From positions 930,001 to 994,000 of the forward strand of contig CAVXGT010000019.1 of the NCBI GenBank assembly GCA_963761475.1: 64,000 bases of DNA, in the 5' to 3' direction. Each line of letters opens with the position of its first letter. Within the stretch, counting starts at the first letter, position 1. Both the position numbers and the translations under genes were made by a program. Source of the stretch: Ga0077555 sp963761475 (GTDB lineage: Bacteria > Pseudomonadota > Alphaproteobacteria > Rhizobiales > Hyphomicrobiaceae). The notes below the pieces were generated by a model. It was not told the DNA's origin, ran no database searches, and saw nothing but the letters and a program-made list of their open reading frames with translations. This document shows positions 45,125 through 54,234 of this stretch, one piece after another.

Positions 45125-46297
45125 CTATTGCCGCTGTTCGCTGCCGAGCAGAGCTTGCCAGAGTTCGCGGATGTGTTTTGGCGGGTTGAGTTCCGCCACA
45201 GCTATGCCGTCCGGGCCTGTCGCGGGGATGAGTGCTGTATCCCGGAACACGAGCGTGATGGCGCCGCAACCTGCCAGATGGATCACCATCTCGTCGCGCT
45301 GCCTGCTGCTGCCCGCTTCAGCCTGGGCTTTGCGTCGTGTCATGCGGGCTCGTCCGGCGGGCGACGTGGCGGGCGTAACGGGGGATGGTTCGGCAGAGGT
45401 TTGATGCATGCTCAAGTCGAGAGCAGTGATGGCGCTGCTGCGGATCTCGCGCAGGCGCCGCGTCACGAGGCGGGCCTCGATGAGGTCGACGATGGCCTCG
45501 ATTACAATGACGGAGCCGGGTTGAATGAGGATAGCGGCAACGCCTGCGGGGGTCAGACGCGGGTGGTGGTCACGGCCGATGCGGTAGAGCAGGGCGGGGC
45601 CGTTTCCATCGAGGACGGGGAGCGTGCGTAGGATGCGCCAGTCGTCGGGGCGCAGGCCGGCGTCGAGGGGAAGGCCCTCGGCCAGCACGAGGCGGCGTAT
45701 CAGCGCGTCCGTCCAGGCATCGAGGTTAGGCTCGAGTATGGGAAGTGGAGGGGCTATCTGCTGGTCACGCAGGGTGCGACGGAGGGTGGCGGCAGCCAGC
45801 GCTCCTGCCAGGAACAGCACCAAAAGAGCGGGCTGGCGGTCAATGAAGCGGAAAATGGTGAGCTCGGCGAGGGCGGCTCCAGCGACCACGGCGGCCGGTG
45901 CGCCAAAGCCAAGTTGCCATAACGTCTTGGGCAAGGCTGCCGCCAGCAGGACGAGCCCGAGCCAAAGAGGCGTGCGGTCGATGATGCGGGGGATCGGCCA
46001 GACCCAGAGCGTGGCAAAGTGGCGCCAAATCTCGTAGGCGGTGAGACCCACAAGCACGACGCCGGCGACGCCCGTCAATGTCCGGGCGAGGGCGGCAGTG
46101 CGGCTGAGGCGGGCGTCGCCGGCCACTTCGCTGCGGGGGGCGTCCTTGAAGTATTGGGCGACGGTACGCTGGTCGACGGGCTTTGCGGCACCTGCCGGCG
46201 GCCGGTCCGCTGCTTCGCCGGTTTTTCTGCCCGACAGCGCCAACCGCTTCCAGCTCACGTCGTTCGTCTCCCCGCCGGCGTCGGTGCCATTGATCAT
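45125..46297 (-). CDS. hypothetical membrane protein
   Basis: A 390-residue protein. Three to four TM segments lie at about 70-165 (ALARTLTGVAGVVLVGLTAY, PLWLGLVLLAAALPKTLW, FGAPAAVVAGAALAELTIF, LLVLFLAGALAAATL), then a soluble cytoplasmic domain of about 220 residues with APPLPILEPNLDAWTDALIR. I do not recognise the family. ATG 46297 is chosen for AGAAGG upstream; an earlier ATG at 46411 is possible. Divergent from thiL. Confidence 0.7.
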   Translation of the reverse strand: MINGTDAGGETNDVSWKRLALSGRKTGEAADRPPAGAAKPVDQRTVAQYFKDAPRSEVAGDARLSRTAALARTLTGVAGVVLVGLTAYEIWRHFATLWVWPIPRIIDRTPLWLGLVLLAAALPKTLWQLGFGAPAAVVAGAALAELTIFRFIDRQPALLVLFLAGALAAATLRRTLRDQQIAPPLPILEPNLDAWTDALIRRLVLAEGLPLDAGLRPDDWRILRTLPVLDGNGPALLYRIGRDHHPRLTPAGVAAILIQPGSVIVIEAIVDLIEARLVTRRLREIRSSAITALDLSMHQTSAEPSPVTPATSPAGRARMTRRKAQAEAGSSRQRDEMVIHLAGCGAITLVFRDTALIPATGPDGIAVAELNPPKHIRELWQALLGSEQRQ

Positions 46298-46471
46298 CGG
46301 CCTTCTGCGCGCCCGCCCGACGCGGGGGCGCAGTTGCCAACTGGCCGATGATTGTGACGTGAGGCGGGCCGGTCGGGCAAGGGCAGCGCCTCGTTCGGCG
46401 AGGAGGCTCATTCAGGGGGACTTGCGGCTGAGGATCTGGCGGCGGGGCGTGGCGAGTGCTCTATTGGGGGT

Positions 46472-47500
46472 ATGACACGCGACGACAACGAGCGCCTCGA
46501 AGGCGAGGAAGCCATCATCCAAACGTATCTGGAACCATTGGCCGCCGGCTTTGCCGGGGCGCTCGGGCTCAAGGACGACTGCGCCGTGCTGTCGCCGGCG
46601 GCCGGCATGGATCTGGTGCTCAAGACCGACCCAATCGCGGAGGGGGTGCATTTCCTGGCAGATGATGCGCCGGCCGATATCGGTTGGAAGGCGTTGGCTG
46701 TGAACGTGTCGGATCTGGCGGCCAAGGGCGCGCGTCCGGTTGCTTATCTGATGGCCTTGAGCTTTCCAACAGCACCGAGCCGGGGCTGGATGGCGGGCTT
46801 TGCGGCTGGACTTGCCGAGGCGCAGGCGGCATTCGGCATCACGCTCGCGGGTGGTGACACGGATCGGCGCCCCGGTCCGGTGACGATCTCGATCACGGTG
46901 CTGGGGGAGGTGCCGCATGGGGGCATGATCCAACGGGCGACAGCGCGGGCGGGCGATGCGCTCTATGTGACGGGCACGCTCGGCGAAGCGGCGCTTGGCC
47001 TCAAGTTTCGCCTGGAACCTGGGCTTGCCGACCGCCTTAGCCTCTCGGACGATGACCGGCAATCGGCAATCGACCGGTATCGCAGGCCGCAACCCAGGCT
47101 GGCGCTGCGCGAGGCGGTGCGGGCGCACGCACGTGCGGCGATGGACCTCTCGGATGGCCTTGCCAAGGATCTCGGCCGGATGGCGCGAGCGAGCGGCTGC
47201 GGGGCCCGGGTCGCGTTGCAGGATTTACCGCTTGGGGCGGCCGGTGCCGCGGCTGTGGCGGCGGATGGCGCCCATTGGAGAGACGTCGTGGCGAGCGGCG
47301 ATGACTACGAGTTGCTGATTGCGGTGGCGCCGGACCGGATGGCTGATTTCGAGCGGGCTGCCGCTGAGGCGAGGGCTGACGGGGAGGGTGGCGTGGCCGT
47401 CACCCGGATCGGCACGATGACGAGCGAGGGAGGTGTGCATCTCTTCAAGCCGGACGGTAGCCTTTTCGTGCCGACACGCGGTGGCTGGGATCATTTCTGA
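46472..47500 (+). CDS. thiL: thiamine-phosphate kinase
   Basis: A 342-residue kinase that phosphorylates thiamine monophosphate to the active diphosphate. Motifs are the KDDCAVLSPAAG metal/ATP segment, VSDLAAKGARPVAYLMALS, the GGDTDRRPGPVTISITVLG loop, and MDLSDGLAKDLGRMARASG. The C-terminal GDDYELLIAV is also diagnostic. Upstream of hppA, as in other Hyphomicrobiales. Confidence 0.95.
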   Translation: MTRDDNERLEGEEAIIQTYLEPLAAGFAGALGLKDDCAVLSPAAGMDLVLKTDPIAEGVHFLADDAPADIGWKALAVNVSDLAAKGARPVAYLMALSFPTAPSRGWMAGFAAGLAEAQAAFGITLAGGDTDRRPGPVTISITVLGEVPHGGMIQRATARAGDALYVTGTLGEAALGLKFRLEPGLADRLSLSDDDRQSAIDRYRRPQPRLALREAVRAHARAAMDLSDGLAKDLGRMARASGCGARVALQDLPLGAAGAAAVAADGAHWRDVVASGDDYELLIAVAPDRMADFERAAAEARADGEGGVAVTRIGTMTSEGGVHLFKPDGSLFVPTRGGWDHF

Positions 47501-47742
47501 CGGCTTCGAGCACAACGCAGCGCAAAGCATAGTAACAACAGCGCCACACTGGACGCGGTTCTGCATTAACCGAACGCTCCAGCTCGCCGTGCACCCACGC
47601 TGGGCTTGGTGTTGCATCCGGGCACCTCTTGAGGCATGGTCCGCGCGCGAATCCCAGCCCTTTCGGGCCGCGGGCGATTCTGTCATGTCCCGCTGCCAAC
47701 CATGACCACTGTTATTTGACCCAAAAAGGGGGAGTCTACTCC

Positions 47743-49887
47743 ATGAGCACCGTGATGTGGGCCATCATTCTTGGCGGCCTGCTCTCGATCGTCTACGGCG
47801 CAGTCACCATCAAGTCGGTGATGGCTGCGGATGCCGGCAACGCTCGGATGCAGGAAATCGCCGGCAACATCCAGGAAGGCGCACAAGCCTATCTGGCACG
47901 GCAGTACACGACGATCGCGATGGCCGGCGTGCCGATTTTTCTGCTGGTCGGTTTTCTGCTGGGATGGCTCGTTGCCATCGGCTTCCTGATCGGAGCGGTG
48001 CTGTCGGGTATCGCAGGCTTCATCGGCATGCATGTGTCGGTGCGCGCCAACGTGCGCACGGCGCAGGCTTCTACGGTGTCGCTGGCCGATGGCCTGTCGA
48101 TGGCCTTCAGGGCTGGCGCGGTGACGGGCATGCTGGTTGCCGGTCTCGCCCTGCTGGGCGTCGCGGTTTACTACGCGATCCTGGTCTTTGGCATGGGCTT
48201 GTCCAATACGAGCCGCACGGTCATCGACGCGCTGGTGGCGCTCGGGTTCGGCGCATCGCTGATCTCGATCTTCGCCCGTCTGGGCGGCGGCATCTTCACC
48301 AAGGGTGCTGACGTCGGCGGCGATCTCGTGGGCAAGGTCGAAGCCGGCATCCCCGAGGATGATCCGCGCAATCCCGCAACCATCGCCGACAACGTCGGCG
48401 ACAACGTCGGCGACTGCGCGGGCATGGCGGCCGACTTGTTCGAGACCTACGCTGTGTCGGTGGTGGCGACGATGGTGCTGGCCGCCATCTATTTCGCCGG
48501 CCAATCCGTAGTTGGCAACCTGATGATCTACCCGCTGGCCATCTGCGCGGCCTGCGTGGTGACCTCGATCATCGGCACCTACTTCGTCAAGCTCGGCGCC
48601 AACAACTCGATCATGGGCGCGCTGTACAAGGGCTTCATTGCCACGGGCGTGCTGTCGCTGGTCGCGCTCTATCCGATCACCGAAAGCCTGCTCGGCATGA
48701 CGACGGTGTTCACGACCAAAGGCGGCCTCACCTTCACCGGAATGGACCTGTTCTGGTGCGGCGTCGTCGGCCTCGTGATCACGGCGCTGATCATCGTGGT
48801 CACCGAGTACTACACGGGCATCGGCTACCGGCCGGTCCGCTCGATCAGCCAGGCCTCGGTCACCGGCCACGGCACCAACGTCATCCAGGGGCTCGCGATC
48901 TCTCTGGAGGCGACGGCATTGCCGGCGCTGATCATCATTGGTGGCATTATCGTCACCTTCAAGCTCGCGGGTCTGTTCGGCATCGCGATCGCGGTGTCGA
49001 GCATGCTGGCGCTGGCTGGCTTCGTGGTGGCGCTTGATGCGTTCGGCCCGGTCACCGACAATGCTGGTGGCATTGCGGAAATGGCAGGCTTGCCCTCCGA
49101 GATCCGCAAGACCACGGATGCGCTCGACGCCGTCGGCAATACGACCAAAGCCGTCACCAAGGGCTATGCCATCGGTTCGGCTGGGCTTGGTGCGTTGGTG
49201 TTGTTTGCCGCCTACAGCGAGGACCTCAAGTTCTTCATCGCTGAAGCAGCCAATACGCCGGCGTCGATCTTCCACAAGCTCGTCATCGACTTCTCGCTGT
49301 CGAACCCCTACGTGGTCGTTGGCCTGCTGTTCGGCGGCCTGCTGCCCTATCTGTTCGGCGGCATCGCCATGACGGCGGTCGGTCGGGCCGCGTCTTCGAT
49401 CGTGGAGGAGGTTCGCCGGCAGTTCAAAGAGAAGCCCGGCATCATGAAGGGCACCGACAAGCCCGACTATGCGCGTGCCGTCGATATGCTGACGCGGGCT
49501 GCGATCAAGGAGATGGTCATTCCCTCGCTGCTGCCTGTACTGTCGCCGATCGTCTGCTTCTTTGTCGTGAAGTGGATCGCAGGTCCGGGACAGGCGTTTG
49601 CCGCCCTCGGCGCTATGCTACTCGGCGTGATCGTCAACGGTCTCTTCGTTGCGGTGTCGATGACATCGGGCGGCGGCGCCTGGGACAACGCCAAGAAGTC
49701 CTTCGAGGACGGTTTCGTCGACAAGGACGGCGTCAAGCACCTGAAGGGCTCGGAAGCACACAAGGCCTCGGTCACTGGCGATACGGTCGGTGATCCCTAC
49801 AAGGATACGGCTGGTCCTGCGGTCAATCCGATGATCAAGATCACCAACATCGTGGCGCTGCTGTTGCTGGCGGTCCTGGGTCACTGA
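47743..49887 (+). CDS. hppA: membrane-bound proton-translocating pyrophosphatase
   Basis: A 714-residue, about 16-TM enzyme that hydrolyses cytoplasmic pyrophosphate and pumps H+ out. The PPi-binding segments are visible: GGGIFTKGADVGGDLVGKVE, DDPRNPATIADNVGDNVGDC and DTVGDPYKDTAGPAVNPMIK. The residue after GNTT is lysine (GNTTKA, K469), which in this family marks the K+-independent type. ATG 47743 is chosen for the GGGGGAG upstream. A strong terminator follows. Confidence 0.96.
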   Translation: MSTVMWAIILGGLLSIVYGAVTIKSVMAADAGNARMQEIAGNIQEGAQAYLARQYTTIAMAGVPIFLLVGFLLGWLVAIGFLIGAVLSGIAGFIGMHVSVRANVRTAQASTVSLADGLSMAFRAGAVTGMLVAGLALLGVAVYYAILVFGMGLSNTSRTVIDALVALGFGASLISIFARLGGGIFTKGADVGGDLVGKVEAGIPEDDPRNPATIADNVGDNVGDCAGMAADLFETYAVSVVATMVLAAIYFAGQSVVGNLMIYPLAICAACVVTSIIGTYFVKLGANNSIMGALYKGFIATGVLSLVALYPITESLLGMTTVFTTKGGLTFTGMDLFWCGVVGLVITALIIVVTEYYTGIGYRPVRSISQASVTGHGTNVIQGLAISLEATALPALIIIGGIIVTFKLAGLFGIAIAVSSMLALAGFVVALDAFGPVTDNAGGIAEMAGLPSEIRKTTDALDAVGNTTKAVTKGYAIGSAGLGALVLFAAYSEDLKFFIAEAANTPASIFHKLVIDFSLSNPYVVVGLLFGGLLPYLFGGIAMTAVGRAASSIVEEVRRQFKEKPGIMKGTDKPDYARAVDMLTRAAIKEMVIPSLLPVLSPIVCFFVVKWIAGPGQAFAALGAMLLGVIVNGLFVAVSMTSGGGAWDNAKKSFEDGFVDKDGVKHLKGSEAHKASVTGDTVGDPYKDTAGPAVNPMIKITNIVALLLLAVLGH

Positions 49888-49916
49888 TCGATTGGCGTAG
49901 CCTTTGCGACAACGCG

Positions 49917-49950
49917 AAAGCCCCCGGCCTTCCCAGGTCGGGGGCTTTTG
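49917..49950 (+). terminator. rho-independent terminator after hppA
   Basis: A 13-base stem, AAAGCCCCCGGCC (49917-49929) with GGTCGGGGGCTTT, one G-T wobble, a 6-base loop and TTTT. It lies between convergent hppA and gshA and may serve both. Confidence 0.88.
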
Positions 49951-50017
49951 TATTGAGCGTGTGCGGGAGCGCCGTTTTGGGGACCAGGGGCACGAGGCTC
50001 GCGATACCGAGGGTGGC

Positions 50018-51418
50018 TCAGAACGCGAGGTCGGTGAAGACGCGATCGATGTTGCGATCCCACTTCTTTTCGAAGGACTCGAGCATATCGTCGGCGACGG
50101 TGCGGCCTGAGGAAACGATCATCTGCACGGGTTCGAGGAAGCGACGCTCGTCCTCGCCCTTGTCGTTCGTCAAGGCCCGCGCCTTGAGGCCGGCGTCGGC
50201 TATGGCGGTGACCTCGCGGGCTATGTCGAGCAACTTCATGCGGCGCACGGGGGTCATAAGGGCGGTGCGTGGCACGCCGTTGCGCATGGCTTCGCGCTCC
50301 TCGTCGCTCCAACCCTTGACCACGTCCCAGGCGGCATCGAGCGAGGTCTGGTCGTAGAGTAGGCCGACCCAGAAGGCCGGCAGGGCGCAGATGCGCCTGA
50401 AACGGCCGGCGTCGGCGCCGCGCATCTCAAGGAAGCGCTTCATGCGGACTTCAGGGAAGATGGTTGTGATGTGGTCGGACCAGTCGTCGATGGTGGGCTC
50501 GAGGCTGGCGAGCTCGGGCCGGCCGAGCTTATCAGCAAGCTTGCCGGCGAGGTAATCGCGGAAGGAGGCGCCGGCGACATCGATGTATTGGCCGTCGCGG
50601 TAGATGAAATACATGGGCACATCGAGAGCGTAGGCGACGTAGCGCTCAAAGCTCATGCCGCTCTCGAAGACGAAGGGCAGCATGCCCGTGCGCTGGCGAT
50701 CGGTATCGCGCCAGACTTCGCTGCGCAGCGTCAGGTAGCCGTTGGGCTTGCCTTCCTTGAACGGCGAGGCGGCGAAGATGGCGGTCGCCAGCGGCTGCAG
50801 CGCCAGTGAGACGCGCAACTTCTTGACCATGTCGGCTTCGTCCTGGAAGTCCAGGTTCACCTGAATGGTGGCCGTGCGGTACATCATGTCGAGGCCGTGG
50901 GCGCCGACTTTCGGCATGTAGCGGGACATGACCTGATAGCGCCGCTTGGGCATGCTCGGTGTCTGCTCGAGGCGCCATTTGGGCGAAAAGCCGACGCCGA
51001 GGAAGCCGATGCCGAGATCGTCGCCGATGGCTGCGACCTCATCGAGATGCTGACGGGTTTCCGCGCCGACCTCGTGGAGCGTGGCCAGCGGAGCGCCGGA
51101 CAATTCGAACTGGCCGCCTGGCTCCAGGGAGACGGTGGCCGCGGGCTCGCCGTCGGGCCGCTTCAGGGCGATGATGTTGTCGCCCTCCATGATGGCCTGC
51201 CAGCCATAGCGGCCGATCAGCTCCTGCATGATGGCGCGGATGCCACGCGGCCCATCGTAGGGCACGGGGCCGAGGCTATCGGTGTGAAACGGGATCTTCT
51301 CGTGTTCGGTGCCGATCCGCCAGTCGGCCTTCGGCTTGCAGCCGACGGCAAACCACTCGACGAGGTCATTGTGGGAGGTAATCGGAGCGGAGGGGGCGCC
51401 GTCCTGACGGGTCGACAT
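50018..51418 (-). CDS. gshA: glutamate--cysteine ligase, plant-type
   Basis: A 466-residue ATP-dependent ligase that forms gamma-glutamylcysteine, the first step of glutathione synthesis. It is the class 3 (plant/alphaproteobacterial) type. Visible motifs are WRIGTEHEKIPF, TVSLEPGGQFELSGAPLATL, MMYRTATIQVNLDF, SPFKEGKPNGYLTLRSEVWR and the C-terminal MRGADAGRFRRICALPAFWV. Length is normal. No gshB is in the window. Confidence 0.96.
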   Translation of the reverse strand: MSTRQDGAPSAPITSHNDLVEWFAVGCKPKADWRIGTEHEKIPFHTDSLGPVPYDGPRGIRAIMQELIGRYGWQAIMEGDNIIALKRPDGEPAATVSLEPGGQFELSGAPLATLHEVGAETRQHLDEVAAIGDDLGIGFLGVGFSPKWRLEQTPSMPKRRYQVMSRYMPKVGAHGLDMMYRTATIQVNLDFQDEADMVKKLRVSLALQPLATAIFAASPFKEGKPNGYLTLRSEVWRDTDRQRTGMLPFVFESGMSFERYVAYALDVPMYFIYRDGQYIDVAGASFRDYLAGKLADKLGRPELASLEPTIDDWSDHITTIFPEVRMKRFLEMRGADAGRFRRICALPAFWVGLLYDQTSLDAAWDVVKGWSDEEREAMRNGVPRTALMTPVRRMKLLDIAREVTAIADAGLKARALTNDKGEDERRFLEPVQMIVSSGRTVADDMLESFEKKWDRNIDRVFTDLAF

Positions 51419-51590
51419 GGGAACCTCGGGCAGTTGGTCGGATGAGGGTCGCAGCAGAGGTTGCCCACTGTCCAGCGCGGCACACTTATGGCGGCGTCAG
51501 GCGGGTCGCACAAGACCCATGCATGCCATGGTGCCATGGCGACGGCCCGATGGCGTCATGAAATCTGTAAAAGGTATGATTTAGGAAAGC

Positions 51591-52355
51591 TCATGCCTGG
51601 CGGGGGGCGGCAAGGCGCCAGTCACCAAGGACAGCGTTGACCAGGGCGAGGGCTGCAATGGCAGCGGTATCGGCCCGCATGATGCGGGGGCCGAGTGCCA
51701 GGCGCACGGCGCCAGCCAGGTTTACCAGGCGGTCACGTTCGGCGGGGGCAAAGCCGCCCTCGGGGCCGATCAGCACCGCCAGAGGGCCCGGCTGGAGCGC
51801 AGCGAGGGTGCGGATGGGGTCGGGATCGGGGGCTGCCTCGTCGCAGAAAATCAAGGGTCGATCGTGTGTCCAAGCGTCGAGTAGGCGATCCAGGGCGATG
51901 GGCTCTGCGACATCCGGCAGGCTCAGGATGCCGCATTGCTCGGCCGCTTCGACGACGTTGGCGCGCATGCGCCCGAGGTTGACGCGCTCGGCAATGGTGT
52001 GGCGGGTCAACACAGGTACGAGGCGCGAGACGCCCAATTCGGTGGCTTTCTGGACGACAAAGTCGAGGCGCGCCCGCTTGAGGGGGGCAAAAAGGTAGTG
52101 GAGATCGGGGCTCAAGGTCTGCAGGCGGATCTGGACTGCGATTTCGAGGTGTGCCTGCCTGCGGCCCTGGCGACGCAGGTGCGCCCGCCACTCGCCGTCA
52201 CGGCCGTTGAAGACGTGGACGGTGGCGCCGTCGCCCATGCGCAGCACGTTGATGAGGTAGTTGGCCTGCTCGTGCGACAGGGAGATCTCGCCACCGGGGG
52301 CGAGGTCGTCGGTCACATGGAGGCGCTGGGCGCGGAAGTCGTAATCTTCGAGCAT
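51591..52355 (-). CDS. rsmE: 16S rRNA (uracil(1498)-N(3))-methyltransferase
   Basis: A 254-residue SPOUT methyltransferase that modifies U1498 of 16S rRNA. The N-terminal PUA-like domain (LSHEQANYLINVLRMGDGAT) precedes the SPOUT domain, with KATELGVSRLVPVLTRHT, EAAEQCGI, LAVLIGPEGGFAPAERDRL (AdoMet site) and LGPRIMRADTAAIAALALVN (knot). ATG 52355 is chosen. Divergent from ubiA. Confidence 0.95.
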   Translation of the reverse strand: MLEDYDFRAQRLHVTDDLAPGGEISLSHEQANYLINVLRMGDGATVHVFNGRDGEWRAHLRRQGRRQAHLEIAVQIRLQTLSPDLHYLFAPLKRARLDFVVQKATELGVSRLVPVLTRHTIAERVNLGRMRANVVEAAEQCGILSLPDVAEPIALDRLLDAWTHDRPLIFCDEAAPDPDPIRTLAALQPGPLAVLIGPEGGFAPAERDRLVNLAGAVRLALGPRIMRADTAAIAALALVNAVLGDWRLAAPRQA

Positions 52356-52492
52356 GGCTTCTGCATACCTCGGTAGCGGCGCAATGGCCAAGCGGGGGTG
52401 TGGGGGACTACGGCGGAGTTGACGCAGGGGGGCTGCGGGCGCATCTGAGGCGTGAGGCTGGCGGCCGATCCATTCGGGGCTGCAAGGTGAAG

Positions 52493-53467
52493 ATGGAGGT
52501 CAGGCGCGGGCGCATGAAAGATAACCCAGCAGCAGCGCCGAGGGTGGCGCCGACCGTGCCCGACGCCCGGCCCGACAACTGGGTGCACCGGCTGGCACCG
52601 GGCGTGGCGCGGCCCTATCTGAGGCTTGCCCGTTTCGACCGGCCGATCGGGGCGTGGCTGCTGCTTTTTCCGTGCTGGTGGGGGATGGCGCTTGGCCAAT
52701 TGGCGTCGGGGCAGCGCTGGCTCAACGTTTGGTTTGGGCTGCTTTTCCTGGCCGGCGCCTTCGTCATGCGGGGGGCGGGTTGCACCTATAACGACATCGT
52801 CGACCGCGACTATGACGCGGGGGTGGCGCGGACGCGGGGACGGCCCATTCCATCGGGCGAGGTGACGGCCAGCCAAGCCGCCGTGTTCATGGTGGCGCTG
52901 TGCCTGATTGGGCTTGCCGTCCTGCTGCAGTTCAACACCGTGGCGGTGTGGCTCGGCATTGCGTCGCTCGGGCTAGTCGCGATCTACCCGTTCATGAAGC
53001 GCTACACCTACTGGCCGCAAGTGGTGTTGGGTCTGACGTTCAAATGGGGGGCGCTGGTCGGTTGGACGGCCGTGCGTGGGGCGGTGGAATGGCCGGCCGT
53101 GGCGCTCTATGCGGGCTCGGTGCTGTGGACGGTTGCCTATGACACGATCTACGCCCACCAGGACAAGGAAGACGACCTGGCGCTGGGCTTGAAGTCGACG
53201 GCGATCCGTTTTGGGGCGGCGACGAAAGCGTGGCTGTGGGGGCTTTATGGGGGTGCGCTGGCGCTCTGGTCGGTGGCCGCCTGGCTCGCTGGTGGCGGCA
53301 TGGCGACGGGACTGGCACTGGCTGCGGCGGCCTGCTGCCTTGGCTGGCAGGTTGCGACGCTGAATAGCGATGATGCCGACAACTGCCTGCTGCGGTTCAA
53401 ATCCAACCGGCTGGTTGGTTGGCTGTTTCTGGCTGGAATTGCCGGTGACATGGCGCTCGGGGGATGA
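52493..53467 (+). CDS. ubiA: 4-hydroxybenzoate octaprenyltransferase
   Basis: A 324-residue, seven- to nine-TM membrane prenyltransferase of ubiquinone synthesis. The two Asp-rich metal/prenyl-PP motifs are NDIVDRDYDAGVARTRGRPI and DTIYAHQDKEDDLALGLKST. The start is uncertain: ATG 52493 has AAGGTGAAG directly upstream, while 52514 (MKDNPAAAP) also fits the family. Confidence 0.94.
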   Translation: MEVRRGRMKDNPAAAPRVAPTVPDARPDNWVHRLAPGVARPYLRLARFDRPIGAWLLLFPCWWGMALGQLASGQRWLNVWFGLLFLAGAFVMRGAGCTYNDIVDRDYDAGVARTRGRPIPSGEVTASQAAVFMVALCLIGLAVLLQFNTVAVWLGIASLGLVAIYPFMKRYTYWPQVVLGLTFKWGALVGWTAVRGAVEWPAVALYAGSVLWTVAYDTIYAHQDKEDDLALGLKSTAIRFGAATKAWLWGLYGGALALWSVAAWLAGGGMATGLALAAAACCLGWQVATLNSDDADNCLLRFKSNRLVGWLFLAGIAGDMALGG

Positions 53468-53483
53468 GCGTGCGCCCAAAACA

Positions 53484-53529
53484 AAGCGCCCAGCTCGTGA
53501 GCGGTTTTCTACCGCTGAGCCGGGCGCTT
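53484..53529 (+). terminator. imperfect nested hairpin after ubiA
   Basis: Outer arms 53484-53496 and 53517-53529 match at 12 of 13 positions. Inside, AGCGGT (53500-53505) pairs with ACCGCT (53511-53516). No clear T-run follows on the plus strand, so this may be a terminator of the structured type or another RNA element. Confidence 0.4.
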
Positions 53530-53701
53530 GGCCTACCTGTCGACTTTTTCGTTCGCCGGCGTTCCTGTGCGCCAACCCGCCATCTATAGCAGTGTTTGCG
53601 TTCAAATTGCGTAAATGAGGGTGTGAACGGATCATTCGTGCCTGTGCCAGTGCGGCACGGGTTGTGGCGAGGGCAGTAACAGTAGACGGCGAGGAGGTGG
53701 C

Positions 53702-54205
53702 ATGGCGGCTGCAGGCGAGGACGGCGCATCCGGAGGCAACGGTAGCAAGGGCGAGCGGGTTTGGCCCGATCTGGCTGGGCGGCTGGTCGATGGCGGTCGC
53801 GGCCATGTGCTGCCGGTGCGGGTCTATTTCGAGGACACTGACTTTTCCGGGCTGGTCTATCACGCGTCCTACGTGCGTTGGTGCGAGCGGGGGCGGTCGG
53901 ACTTCCTGCGGCTGGTTGGCAGCGAGCACAGGGCGCTGCTTGACGGAGGCGCCACGGGGGTGCCGGCAGCGTTCGTAGTCCGCAGGCTTGCCATCGAGTA
54001 CCTGCGGCCTGCGAAAATCGACGATATTGTCGAGGTGACCACGCGGGTGGGTGAGCTTACGGCTGCCAAATTGACGCTACAGCAGAGTGTCATGCGAGCG
54101 GGGGTGGTGCTGTGCGAGGCGGATGTGACGGTGGTGCTGGTCTCGGCTGGGGGACGGGTGTTGCGGCTGTCGCCGGCGTTGCGGCAAAGGCTGGCGGCGT
54201 CCTGA
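53702..54205 (+). CDS. ybgC: YbgC-type acyl-CoA thioesterase
   Basis: A 167-residue hot-dog thioesterase, usually first in the tol-pal cluster. The active-site motif is YFEDTDFSGLVYHASYVRWCERGRSDFLR (shown in part: DTDFSGLVYH, Asp catalytic). RRLAIEYLRPAKIDDIVEVT is typical. A 25-residue Gly-rich leader precedes the domain. GAGGAGG lies just upstream of the ATG. No tol genes follow here; it faces folP. Confidence 0.9.
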   Translation: MAAAGEDGASGGNGSKGERVWPDLAGRLVDGGRGHVLPVRVYFEDTDFSGLVYHASYVRWCERGRSDFLRLVGSEHRALLDGGATGVPAAFVVRRLAIEYLRPAKIDDIVEVTTRVGELTAAKLTLQQSVMRAGVVLCEADVTVVLVSAGGRVLRLSPALRQRLAAS

Positions 54206-54234
54206 TTGGCGAAGTTGCGCCCACCGGCGTGAGT

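Noticed and set aside
47683..49275. A 530-codon minus-strand frame opposite hppA
   Set aside because: Arg/His/Asp-rich shadow of a GC-rich gene; hppA itself is unambiguous.
51510..51545. Clustered CATG/CCATGG palindromes upstream of gshA
   Set aside because: Short and overlapping words that can arise by chance; no regular spacing or known site.
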